Of a stretch of 64,000 nt of DNA, positions 1 to 8,543 are shown piece by piece (the stretch's first letter is position 1; each line of letters opens with the position of its first letter). The position numbers and the translations under genes are program-made. The stretch spans positions 124,001 to 188,000 of the forward strand of contig NZ_VDDA01000008.1 in assembly GCF_006151805.1 (NCBI RefSeq), given 5' to 3'. The stretch is from Methylobacterium terricola (GTDB taxonomy: Bacteria > Pseudomonadota > Alphaproteobacteria > Rhizobiales > Beijerinckiaceae). The notes beneath the pieces were generated by a model. It had not been told where the DNA came from, did not search any database, and saw only the letters and a list, made by a program, of their open reading frames with translations.

Positions 1-15
1 CAGGAGGCGACCCGG

Positions 16-186
16 ATGAGCGAGACCATCGAGGCGGGCTGGACCCTGGAGACCGTGCAGCAGCTCAAGGCCATGGCGCAGGAGGGCATCCCGCCCTCGG
101 TGATGAGCCTGAAGCTCAAGCGCCCGGTCACGGCGATCCACGCCAAGCTCGCCGAGCTCGGCATCACGCCGGCGGCCGGGGCATAA
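16..186 (+). CDS. Small 56-residue protein, possible helix-turn-helix type
   Basis: A complete short reading frame starts at ATG 16, eight bases after a strong AGGAGG-type ribosome site at 2-7, and ends at TAA 184-186. The product begins MSETIEAGW and contains an alternating hydrophobic/charged pattern: one helix (TLETVQQLKAMAQEG), a short turn (IPPSVMS), and a second helix (VTAIHAKLAEL). This spacing resembles a minimal helix-turn-helix such as those in short GcrA- or resolvase-like proteins, but I do not recognise a family. It converges on the glyoxalase gene with a 45-base gap. The good ribosome site and high-GC third positions support a real gene. The function is unknown. Confidence 0.65.
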   Translation: MSETIEAGWTLETVQQLKAMAQEGIPPSVMSLKLKRPVTAIHAKLAELGITPAAGA

Positions 187-231
187 CGATCATGACAGGG
201 GCGGGCCTGGATCGGGCCCGCCCGCCGGTCG

Positions 232-672
232 CTACCAGCTGCCGGTGTTCTGCATCGAGGCCCAGGGCTCCTGCGGCGGCTTGGGCCCGCCCTTCTGCAG
301 GATCTCGATCGAGATGCCGTCCGGCGAGCGCACGAAGGCCATGTGGCCGTCCCGCGGCGGGCGGTTGATCGTCACGCCGGCCTCCTGCAGCTTCTGGCAG
401 GTCGCGTAGATGTCGTCGACCTGATACGCCAGGTGGCCGAAGTTGCGCCCGCCGGTATACTCCTCCGGATCCCAGTTGTAGGTCAGCTCGAGCAGCGGCG
501 ACTTGGTGTCCTTGGCCCGCGCGGCGTCGCCCGGGGCGGCCAGGAACACCAGGGTGAAGCGGCCCTTCTCGCTCTCGGTGCGGCGCACCTCCTGGAGCCC
601 GAACTTGTTGCAGTAGAAGTCGAGCGCCCGGTCGAGATCGGCGACGCGGACCATCGTGTGCAGGTATTCCAT
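232..672 (-). CDS. gloA: Lactoylglutathione lyase (glyoxalase I)
   Basis: The 146-residue product matches the single-domain glyoxalase I length. It should isomerise the hemithioacetal of methylglyoxal and glutathione to S-lactoylglutathione in the cytoplasm. The four expected metal ligands are visible at the family positions: His5 (YLHTMVRV), Glu62 (LLELTYNW), His80 (NFGHLA) and Glu123 (SIEIL). The frame is open further upstream, but ATG 672 is preferred because the protein then begins at the conserved first strand and GGAG lies a few bases before it. It is divergent from pepN, with a 169-base gap holding both promoters. The longer open frame reaching back to 843 is a high-GC artefact. Confidence 0.93.
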   Translation of the reverse strand: MEYLHTMVRVADLDRALDFYCNKFGLQEVRRTESEKGRFTLVFLAAPGDAARAKDTKSPLLELTYNWDPEEYTGGRNFGHLAYQVDDIYATCQKLQEAGVTINRPPRDGHMAFVRSPDGISIEILQKGGPKPPQEPWASMQNTGSW

Positions 673-841
673 GGCACTCCATCCTTGCGTGTCGGGGCGC
701 GCGTGTCGGGCGCCGGATCCGGCGTCGTAGCTAGGGCGCGGCCCGACCGGCGGGGAGCCCCGATCCCGCGTTGCGCTGGGGCCGGCGACGGTGCAAAGGC
801 TCGAAGGCCCCGCCGCCCGCGCGACCGCCGAGGACCCCGCC

Positions 842-3544
842 ATGCCGTCGATCGTTCGTCTCGCCGATTACCGCCCGAGCGACTACCTGATCGACCGCGT
901 CGCGCTCGACGTGCGCCTGCATCCGACCGAGACCCGGATCACCGCGACCCTGGCGCTCCGCCCGAACCCCGCCGGCGAGCCCGGCGCGCCGCTGATCCTC
1001 GACGGCGACGAGCTGACCCTGCTGGCGATCGCGCTGGACGGCCAGCCGACCGGCCCCGGCGCGATCGAGGTCACGCCCCGCAGCCTCACCCTGCACCAGC
1101 CGCCGCAGCGCCCCTTCGTGCTCGAGATCGCCACGCAGGTGAACCCGAGCGCCAACACCAAGCTCATGGGGCTCTACCGCTCGAACGGCGTCTACTGCAC
1201 CCAGTGCGAGGCCGACGGGTTCCGGCGCATCACCTACTTCCTCGACCGGCCGGACGTGATGGCGGTCTACACCACCCGGATCGAGGCCGAGCGGAGCGAG
1301 GCGCCGGTGCTGCTCGGCAACGGCAACCCGGTCGAGCACGGGGTAGCCGGCCTGACCCGCCACTACGCGGTCTGGCACGATCCCCACCCGAAGCCCGCCT
1401 ACCTGTTCGCCCTCGTCGGCGGCCATCTCGGCCGGGTGGCCTCGCGCTTCACCACCATGGAGGGCCGGGACGTCGAGATCGCGGTCTATGTCGAGCCCGG
1501 CAAGGAGGACCGTGCCGGTTTCGCCCTCGACGCGGTCGCCCGCTCGATGGCCTGGGACGAGCGCAGCTTCGGCCGCGCCTACGACCTCGACGTCTTCAAC
1601 GTCGTCGCCGTCTCCGACTTCAACATGGGCGCGATGGAGAACAAGGGCCTCAACATCTTCAACGACAAGTACGTGCTGGCGAGCCCCGACACCGCAACCG
1701 ACGCGGACTACGCCAACATCGAGGCGATCATCGCCCACGAGTACTTCCACAACTGGTCCGGGAACCGGGTGACCTGCCGCGACTGGTTCCAGCTCTGCCT
1801 CAAGGAAGGCCTGACGGTCTTCCGCGATCAGGAATTCTCCTCCGACGAGCGCTCGCGCCCGGTCCACCGCATCGCCGAGGTGCGCACCCTCCGCGCCCGC
1901 CAGTTCCCCGAGGATGCGGGGCCGCTGGCCCATCCGGTCCGGCCGCAGGCCTATCGCGAGATCAACAACTTCTACACCGCGACGGTCTACGAGAAGGGCG
2001 CCGAGATCGTCCGGATGCTGCGCACCCTGCTGGGCCCCGAGACCTTCCGGCGCGGCATGGACCGCTACTTTGCCACCTGCGACGGCACCGCCGCGACGGT
2101 CGAGGACTTCCTTGCCGCCTTCGCGGCCGAGAGCGGGCGCGACCTGACCGCCTTTGCCCGCTGGTACGCCCAGGCCGGCACGCCGACCGTATCGGTGACG
2201 GGCACCCACGACCCGGCGGCGCAGACCTACACCCTGGCCTTCCGCCAGGGCCTGCCGCGCGTCGCGACCGAGGCGACCGCCGGGGCCGCCCGCGAGCCCC
2301 TGGTGATCCCGGTTGCCCTGGGCCTCGTCGCCCAGGGCGGCGGCCAAGGCGGTGGTGGACAAGGCGGTGATGGACGAGGCAGCGGTGGACACGTCGCGGG
2401 CGCGAGCGAGCGGGTGCGCGACGGCGTGTTCGTCCTCGAGGCGGCAGAGGACAGCCTCGTCTTCACCGGCGTCGCGGCGGCGCCGGTGCCGTCGCTGTTT
2501 CGGGGGTTCTCGGCCCCGGTGAAGGTCGAGCACGCCCTGACCCGGGACGAGCGCCTGACCCTGCTGGCGCACGATGCCGACGCCTTCAACCGCTGGCAGG
2601 CGGCCCAGAGCCTCGCCATGGAGGTGCTGGCCGGCCGCGCCCGCGCCGGGGCCCCGCTCGCCGACGAGGCAGGGCCGGACGGGACGGCGCTCACGGCGGC
2701 GCTGGCGACCTTCCTCGACGCCGAGGCGCTCGCCGATCCGGCCTTCGCCGCCCTGGTCCTGACCCTGCCGGGCGAGCAGGAGGTGGCGCAGACGATCGCC
2801 GCCGAGGTCGATCCGGACGCGATCTGGCGGGCGCGCCAGACCCTGCGGCGGCAGCTCGGCCGCGATCTCGGCCCCCGGCTGCTCGCGTTGCGCGACGCCC
2901 TGGCCGAGCCGCCCGGCGCGCCCTTCAGCCCGGACGCGGCCAGCGCCGGCCGCCGCGCCCTGCGCAACGCCGCCCTCGACCTCGTCGCGGCGGCCGATCC
3001 GGAGCAGGGCACCGCCCTCGCGCTGACCCAGCTCGACGCGGCCACGACCATGACCGACCGGCTCGCGGCGCTCGCGAGCGTGAGCCTGGTGCCGGGCGCG
3101 GCCCGGGAGGCGGCGCTCGCCCGCTTCGCCGAGACCTATCGCCACGAGCCCCTGGTGCTCGACAAGTGGTTCGCCCTCCAGGCGATGATCCCCGAGGCCG
3201 GCACCCTGGACCGGGTCCGCGGCCTGATGCGCCATCCCGCCTTCTCGCTCGGCAACCCGAACCGGGTCCGTTCGCTGGTCGCGAGTTTCAGCCTCAACAA
3301 TCCGACACAGTTCCACCGGCCGGACGGGGCCGGCTACGACCTGACCGCGGAGGTGGTCCTGGCCCTCGACGGAAAAAATCCCCAAGTCGCGGCGCGGCTG
3401 CTAACTGCCTTCAATACTTGGCGGATGGTCGAGGGCGGACGCCGCCGGAAGGCCGAGGAGGCCCTCTCCCGCGTGGCCACGGCGCCGGGCCTCTCCCCCG
3501 ACGTCAGCGACATCGCCGGGCGCTCGCTCGCGCCGGTGGAATAA
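842..3544 (+). CDS. pepN: Aminopeptidase N (M1 family metallopeptidase)
   Basis: The 900-residue product is a zinc aminopeptidase that removes N-terminal residues from peptides in the cytoplasm. The M1 signature is intact: the substrate-amine motif GAMEN at residues 263-267, HEYFH at 299-303 and the third zinc ligand Glu322 (LKEGL), giving the normal HExxH-x18-E spacing. The C-terminal helical ARM-like region follows. ATG 842 is chosen because GAGGA lies seven bases upstream and the protein then begins at the usual first strand; an earlier in-frame start at 791 adds 17 low-complexity residues. A glycine/glutamine-rich stretch at about residues 498-517 (GGGQGGGGQGG) interrupts the beta domain and is unusual for PepN. 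The family is usually about 870-890 residues long, so this stretch accounts for the extra length. Confidence 0.96.
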   Translation: MPSIVRLADYRPSDYLIDRVALDVRLHPTETRITATLALRPNPAGEPGAPLILDGDELTLLAIALDGQPTGPGAIEVTPRSLTLHQPPQRPFVLEIATQVNPSANTKLMGLYRSNGVYCTQCEADGFRRITYFLDRPDVMAVYTTRIEAERSEAPVLLGNGNPVEHGVAGLTRHYAVWHDPHPKPAYLFALVGGHLGRVASRFTTMEGRDVEIAVYVEPGKEDRAGFALDAVARSMAWDERSFGRAYDLDVFNVVAVSDFNMGAMENKGLNIFNDKYVLASPDTATDADYANIEAIIAHEYFHNWSGNRVTCRDWFQLCLKEGLTVFRDQEFSSDERSRPVHRIAEVRTLRARQFPEDAGPLAHPVRPQAYREINNFYTATVYEKGAEIVRMLRTLLGPETFRRGMDRYFATCDGTAATVEDFLAAFAAESGRDLTAFARWYAQAGTPTVSVTGTHDPAAQTYTLAFRQGLPRVATEATAGAAREPLVIPVALGLVAQGGGQGGGGQGGDGRGSGGHVAGASERVRDGVFVLEAAEDSLVFTGVAAAPVPSLFRGFSAPVKVEHALTRDERLTLLAHDADAFNRWQAAQSLAMEVLAGRARAGAPLADEAGPDGTALTAALATFLDAEALADPAFAALVLTLPGEQEVAQTIAAEVDPDAIWRARQTLRRQLGRDLGPRLLALRDALAEPPGAPFSPDAASAGRRALRNAALDLVAAADPEQGTALALTQLDAATTMTDRLAALASVSLVPGAAREAALARFAETYRHEPLVLDKWFALQAMIPEAGTLDRVRGLMRHPAFSLGNPNRVRSLVASFSLNNPTQFHRPDGAGYDLTAEVVLALDGKNPQVAARLLTAFNTWRMVEGGRRRKAEEALSRVATAPGLSPDVSDIAGRSLAPVE

Positions 3545-3755
3545 TTCTCGAACCTCTTCCCAAACGCCTGTCGCAGAAAGCGAAATCGCGCTGCGTGCAG
3601 AATCGTCCACCACTCGGATCACTGGTTAACACTTCATTTCCACGGCGCGAGGCGCTGGACAAAATGCTTGTGGAAATGCCAGATTAAGGCTCGATTCGGG
3701 GGCCTGCCGGGAACCTCCGCGGCATCTGATTTTCTGTTCCGTTGGGGGTTTGGGT

Positions 3756-6098
3756 ATGCTGGAGGCGGATCCCGCCCCCTTCTCTGCGCGTGCCGCGACG
3801 ATTCTCGGGATCAGCCGGGTTTCGAAGGCCGCGCACCAACGCCTCGCCCATGCGGAATCCTGGCTCCGGTTCGCCGTTCCGGCGATGCTGGCGGCGTTCC
3901 TGATCTGCCTCGGTACCGTCACGGCCCTGCAGCTCTCCGGCCACCGCGAGGAGGTGGTCGCCGATGCCCGTCGCGACATCGACCTGGTGGCCCGGCTGAT
4001 GGCCGGGACCTTGCCGGCCTCCCTCGGCCGCTCGTTCGGCTCGGAGCCGGTGAGCGCGGCCTCCTTGCGCGAGCGGCTGGTGCGCCTGCTGCCCCCCGGC
4101 GGCCTGCCGGCCGGCCGCAGCCTCCTGCTCGTCGGCGCCGACGACGCGATCCTGGCGGTCCTGCCGGAGCAGGCCGGCCTGCCCCGCAACTTCAGCGAGT
4201 TCGTCGGCGAGGTCCAGGTGCTCGGCATCATGGGCGAGCGCGCCGGCGTGCTCCCGGTGGTGCTCGGCAACGGGGAGCGGGCCCTGGCGACGGTGCGGGC
4301 GGTCCCGGGCGGGGGACAGGTCGTGCAGGTCGCGGTGGTCCAGACCCTCGATTCGGTCACTGCCCTGTGGGCCGGGCGGGCGCGCATCGCCGCGGTGCTG
4401 GTCGGCGCCGTGACGCTGGTGGTGGTCTGCACCGGGCTCGCCTACGCGCTCCAGGCCGACCGGGCGCGCGCCGTCGACCGGGTCTGCGAGCAGGTGCGCC
4501 AGCGCCTTGACACCGCGCTCGGCCGCGGCCGCTGCGGCCTGTGGGACTGGGACATCCCGCGCGGCCGGATCTACTGGTCGGATTCGATGTACCAGCTCCT
4601 CGGCTACGTCCGGGAGCAGGAATTTCTCTCCTTTGGCGACGTGAACGGCCTCGTCCACCCGGACGATACCGATCTCTACGGCCTCGCCCGCCAGCTCGCC
4701 GCCCGCGACACCACCGTCGACCACGAGTTCCGCATCCGCGGCGCCGGCGGCGAGTGGGTCTGGCTCAAGGCCCGGGCCGAGATCGTGCAGGACCTGGAGG
4801 ACAATGGCCGCCACCTCGTCGGCATCGTCATCGACATCTCGGAGCAGCGCCGCCTCGCCGAATCGACCGCCACCGCCGACATGCGCCTGCGCGACGCCGT
4901 CGAGGCGGTGTCCGAGGCCTTCGTGCTGTGGGACGCGCAGAACCGCCTGGTCCTGTGCAACTCGAAGTTCCGGCGCCTGCACGCCCTGACCTCCGACGAG
5001 GCCCAGCCCGGCCGCCGCTACGACGCCATCATGGGACGCGCCGCCCTGCCGACCGTGCGGCGCGAGATTCCCGCCGGCGAGTTCCCGGAGGCGGGAGCCC
5101 GCACCTTCGAGGCCGAGCTCGCCGACGGGCGCTGGCTGCAGATCAGCGAGCGCCGCACCAAGGACGGCGGCTACGTCTCGGTCGGCACCGACATCACGGC
5201 CCTGAAGCGGCACCAGGAGCGGCTCGTGGAATCGGAACGCCAGCTCATCGCCACCATCGCGGACCTCAAGCGCTCGCGCCGGACCCTCGAGATCCAGACC
5301 CAGCAGCTCGCGGATCTCGCCGAGCGCTACCTCGACCAGAAGGCCCAGGCCGAGAGCGCCAACCGCTCCAAATCCGAGTTCCTGGCCAATATGAGCCACG
5401 AGCTGCGCACCCCCCTCAACGCCATCCTGGGCTTCGCCGAGGTGATGGAGAGCGAGGTGTTCGGGGCGCTCGGCTCCGAGAAGTACCGCGAATATTGCCG
5501 CGACATCCGTTCGAGCGGGCATTACCTGCTGTCCGTCATCGACGACATTCTCGACATGTCGCGGATCGACGCCCGCCGGGTGAAGCTCGCCAAGCAGCCG
5601 GTGGCCGTGAGCGAGGCGCTGGAGCGCGCCCTGAAGCTGATCGCCGAGCCGGCCCGGGCCAAGGGCCTCACCGTCAGCGTCGAGATGAGCACCGACACCC
5701 TGGTGATGGCCGACGAGCGCGCCCTGCACCAGATCCTGGTCAACCTGCTGCAGAACGCCGTGAAGTTCACCCCCGAGGCCGGTCGGGTCGCGGTGCGGAC
5801 GAGGCGCGCCATCGATGCGGTGCACATCTTCGTCGAGGATAGCGGCATCGGCATCCCCAAGACGGCTCTGCCGAAGCTCGGCTATCCGTTCGAGCAGGTC
5901 GAGACCAATTTCGCCCGCAGCTACAAGGGCTCGGGCCTCGGCCTCGCCATCGCCCGCTCGCTCGCCGAGCTGCATGGCGGCGGCCTGCGCATCCGCTCCG
6001 AAGAGGGCACCGGCACGATCGTCCTGGTCCGCCTGCCCCGTCCGGGCCTGAACGATGCGGCCCAGGCGCAGGAGGTGGCGGCCGAGGTCGAGGCGTAA
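3756..6098 (+). CDS. pleC: PleC/PdhS-type PAS sensor histidine kinase
   Basis: The 780-residue membrane sensor kinase has two transmembrane segments (near residues 37-58 and 212-232), a short periplasmic part between them, two PAS domains (about 250-365 and 375-480), a HisKA box (FLANMSHELRTPLNAILGF, near 545-563) and a HATPase_c domain with the unusual closing GYPFEQVETNFARSYKGSGLG. The segment after the H-box (GALGSEKYREYCRDIRSSG, then DDILDMSRIDA) is typical of PleC/DivJ/PdhS kinases that control the DivK/PleD cell-cycle regulators in alphaproteobacteria. The PleC assignment follows the family; kinase versus phosphatase bias cannot be read here. TTG 3750 lies two codons before ATG 3756 and is an alternative start. 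It follows pepN by 211 bases, and from memory pepN, pleC and glnE are neighbours in other Hyphomicrobiales. Confidence 0.85.
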   Translation: MLEADPAPFSARAATILGISRVSKAAHQRLAHAESWLRFAVPAMLAAFLICLGTVTALQLSGHREEVVADARRDIDLVARLMAGTLPASLGRSFGSEPVSAASLRERLVRLLPPGGLPAGRSLLLVGADDAILAVLPEQAGLPRNFSEFVGEVQVLGIMGERAGVLPVVLGNGERALATVRAVPGGGQVVQVAVVQTLDSVTALWAGRARIAAVLVGAVTLVVVCTGLAYALQADRARAVDRVCEQVRQRLDTALGRGRCGLWDWDIPRGRIYWSDSMYQLLGYVREQEFLSFGDVNGLVHPDDTDLYGLARQLAARDTTVDHEFRIRGAGGEWVWLKARAEIVQDLEDNGRHLVGIVIDISEQRRLAESTATADMRLRDAVEAVSEAFVLWDAQNRLVLCNSKFRRLHALTSDEAQPGRRYDAIMGRAALPTVRREIPAGEFPEAGARTFEAELADGRWLQISERRTKDGGYVSVGTDITALKRHQERLVESERQLIATIADLKRSRRTLEIQTQQLADLAERYLDQKAQAESANRSKSEFLANMSHELRTPLNAILGFAEVMESEVFGALGSEKYREYCRDIRSSGHYLLSVIDDILDMSRIDARRVKLAKQPVAVSEALERALKLIAEPARAKGLTVSVEMSTDTLVMADERALHQILVNLLQNAVKFTPEAGRVAVRTRRAIDAVHIFVEDSGIGIPKTALPKLGYPFEQVETNFARSYKGSGLGLAIARSLAELHGGGLRIRSEEGTGTIVLVRLPRPGLNDAAQAQEVAAEVEA

Positions 6099-6247
6099 CA
6101 GCCTCCGGTTGATCGTCCCGCCCGAACCGACATTCCTCCCGGTCATTCCGGAGCCGCGACAGCGGAGCCCCGAAATCCGGACGCGCGAGTCGTTCCGAGG
6201 GAGGCGGACGGCGTTCCGCGCCCGTCTGAGCGACCTGCGCTTCTGGA

Positions 6248-6276
6248 TCCCGGGCTCCGCCTTCGCGGTCCCGGGA
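6248..6276. repeat. REP-like palindromic intergenic element, copy 1
   Basis: TCCCGGG at 6248-6254 pairs perfectly with CCCGGGA at 6270-6276, and an inner CCGC/GCGG pair closes a small loop. The element lies in the 243-base gap between the convergent pleC-like and chemoreceptor genes. A near-identical hairpin occurs at 18089-18116, also between convergent genes. It is probably a dispersed repetitive palindrome that may also stop transcription from both sides; it has no T-tract. Confidence 0.6.
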
Positions 6277-6341
6277 CCGACCTGGGAAGGCGCGTCCTCC
6301 GCCGGACGGGCTGGTCCGGGAGAGGCGCCGAGGGAAGCGGC

Positions 6342-8027
6342 CTACGCCGCCCGCACCGTCGTCAGGAACCGCGCCACCTCCGCCCCGAGATGCTCGGACT
6401 GGCGCGACAGCTCGGTCGCCGAGGCGAGGACGTGGGTCGCGGCGGCGCCAGTCTCCTCGGCGGCGCCGGCGACGCCCACGATGGTGCCGGTGACCTCGCC
6501 GGTGCCGGTCGCGGCCTGGGAAACGTTGCGCACGATCTCCTGGGTGGCGACGCCCTGCTCCTCGACCGCCGCGGCGATCGCCACCGTCACCGCATCGATC
6601 TCGCGGATCCGCGCCGTGATCGCGGCGATCGCCGAGACCGTCTCGCCGGTGGCGCCCTGCACCGCCGCGATCTGCTGGCCGATCTCCTCGGTCGCCCGCG
6701 CGGTCTGGGCCGCGAGTTCCTTGACCTCGGCCGCCACCACCGCGAAGCCCCGTCCGGCGGCGCCGGCCCGGGCCGCCTCGATCGTGGCGTTGAGCGCCAA
6801 AAGGTTGGTCTGGCTGGCGATCGACGAGATCAGCCCGGCGACGTCGCCGATCGTGCCGACGATGCGGCTCAGCTCGCGCACCCGGGCGCCGGTCTGGTCG
6901 GCCTCGGCCACCGCCGCCTGGGCGAGGCGGGCCGAGCCGTCGATCTGTCGGCCGATCTCCTGGACCGAGGCGCCGAGCTCCTCGGCCGCCGCCGCCACGG
7001 TGCCGACATTCGAGGCCGCCTGCTCGGCCGCGGCCGCCACCGTGGCCGATTGGGCCGCCGTCTCGGTCGCCGTCGCGGTCATCTGCCCGGCGGTCGCCTG
7101 CAGCTCGGTGGCCGAGGCCGAGACCCCGCCGACGATGCCGCCCACCGCCCGCTCGAAGCCGTCGGCCAGCGCCAGCATGGTGCGCCGGCGCTCCTCGTCC
7201 GCCGCCGCGTCGGCGATCCGCTTGATCTCGGCCTGCTCGGCCGCCTTCTGGGCCACCATCGCCTTGATCGCATCGACCGCGCGGCCGATGGCGCCGATCT
7301 CGTCGCCGCGGCGCGCCTCGGGAATCTCCGCCTCGATCTCGCCCCGGGCCATGCGCTGAAGGACGCTGACCAAGCGGCCGATCGGCCGGGTGACGCCGAG
7401 AACCGTCACGAGGCCGACCGCGAGGAGCCCGAGGATCATGCCGAGGGCGCTCAGCGCGAGCAGCTGGTGGCGGGTGGCGTTGGTCTGGTCGGTCAGGTCG
7501 TCCGAGCTCGTGGCGACGTAAGCCTCGATATCGACGGCGATCTGGTTCGATTCCCGCAGCAACTCGGGCAGGATCGGGTCGACCGTGCGGCGAAACAGCT
7601 GGAGGGCGTCCGCGTTCTTCTCCGCCACGGCCAGCTTGCGCACGGCGTCGAGCTTCGCCGTCAGCCCGTCGAGGCCGGCCGCGAGGGTGTCGATCCGCGC
7701 GAGGAACGTCGGCGCGTTGGTGCGCATGTCGGCGAGGGTGACCGGCAGGTCGCGACGCGCCTCGTCGAAGGCGGCATTCGTGCGGCGCATCATCTCCGGC
7801 TCGCTCTCCGCGATGATCCGGAACACGGCGTAGTTCAGCGTATACGTGATGCGGTTGAGGCGCCGCGCCATCGCCGGCACCCGGGCCTCGCGGACGATGA
7901 ACCGGCTGTAGGCGTCGTCGATCGCACTCATGCGCCCCTGGGCGTACCAGACGCAGCCGCCGACGATGGCGGCGATCAGCGCGATCGCGGCGGTGAGCTT
8001 GTGAAGGATCTTGAGATTGGCGAGCAC
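6342..8027 (-). CDS. Methyl-accepting chemotaxis protein
   Basis: The 561-residue transmembrane chemoreceptor has a first membrane helix at about residues 12-29, a periplasmic helical bundle of about 155 residues (4HB type), a second membrane helix at about 187-210, a HAMP domain and a C-terminal signalling domain with the hairpin-tip core (LLALNATIEAARAGAAGRGFAVV). It would bind a ligand outside the inner membrane and control CheA. There is no C-terminal NWETF-type CheR docking pentapeptide, so methylation would need assistance or direct recognition. The start is GTG 8027, with AAGGGA about eight bases upstream. No other che gene is nearby, so it is an orphan receptor. Confidence 0.93.
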   Translation of the reverse strand: MLANLKILHKLTAAIALIAAIVGGCVWYAQGRMSAIDDAYSRFIVREARVPAMARRLNRITYTLNYAVFRIIAESEPEMMRRTNAAFDEARRDLPVTLADMRTNAPTFLARIDTLAAGLDGLTAKLDAVRKLAVAEKNADALQLFRRTVDPILPELLRESNQIAVDIEAYVATSSDDLTDQTNATRHQLLALSALGMILGLLAVGLVTVLGVTRPIGRLVSVLQRMARGEIEAEIPEARRGDEIGAIGRAVDAIKAMVAQKAAEQAEIKRIADAAADEERRRTMLALADGFERAVGGIVGGVSASATELQATAGQMTATATETAAQSATVAAAAEQAASNVGTVAAAAEELGASVQEIGRQIDGSARLAQAAVAEADQTGARVRELSRIVGTIGDVAGLISSIASQTNLLALNATIEAARAGAAGRGFAVVAAEVKELAAQTARATEEIGQQIAAVQGATGETVSAIAAITARIREIDAVTVAIAAAVEEQGVATQEIVRNVSQAATGTGEVTGTIVGVAGAAEETGAAATHVLASATELSRQSEHLGAEVARFLTTVRAA

Positions 8028-8543
8028 CGGCCAGGTCCCTTGAGGAGGCTGCTCGCGCCAGAAAGCAAGAGAATTTTTAATGCACCGTAAATCGCACCAA
8101 GGAAGGCGATAAAACCGTGCATCTCACCGAGAGGTCGCCGGGGTGATGCGGCGTTATACGAAGCACATTATTCGGTTGAGCCGTGGCGACGGGCATTGAA
8201 ATCGCTGGGTCACTGGCGATCAACCGTCGTATAGCGACCGGGAACGATCAGCCACGCGCACGGCGCGGCGTGCGGCCCGCCGCTGCGATACGCCCGTGCC
8301 GCCACGTCAATGCCCGGCCGCGCCGGATGTTCCATGATCAGCAACGGTTCCGGGCGGCCTCGCCGAAGACGCGGCCGCACGCATCCACCGGCTCGTTCGC
8401 GATGCGCGCGATCCGTGCGAGCCAGGACGGCCGGCTTCTCCCGCCCCCACTCGCCAGGCTGTCCCGAAAGGGATCCCGCATCTTGCCGATGCCGGTCGGG
8501 GGGAGATCGGCTGCGCGCAAGGCCCCCTCCCGCCGGAGCGGGC
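8028..8543. other. Intergenic region between glnE and the chemoreceptor
   Basis: These 516 bases have no convincing gene. The first part (8028-8200) is less GC-rich, with AATTTTTAATGC around 8071-8083, and should hold the promoter of the leftward chemoreceptor. Near the end of glnE there are two small hairpins: TCCC-GAAA-GGGA around 8462-8473 and GCATC-N5-GATGC at 8478-8492. They could slow transcription leaving glnE, but neither is followed by a T-tract. Confidence 0.5.

Noticed and set aside
343..2370. 675-residue rightward open frame overlapping gloA and pepN
   Set aside because: It is Arg/Pro/Ala-rich in a shadow frame of pepN and antisense to gloA, with no domain or ribosome site.
731..3385. 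884-residue leftward frame opposite pepN
   Set aside because: Typical antisense artefact of high-GC coding DNA; PepN on the other strand has all its catalytic motifs.
3684..6146. 820-residue leftward frame opposite the PleC-like kinase
   Set aside because: No recognisable domain; mirrors the kinase codon pattern.
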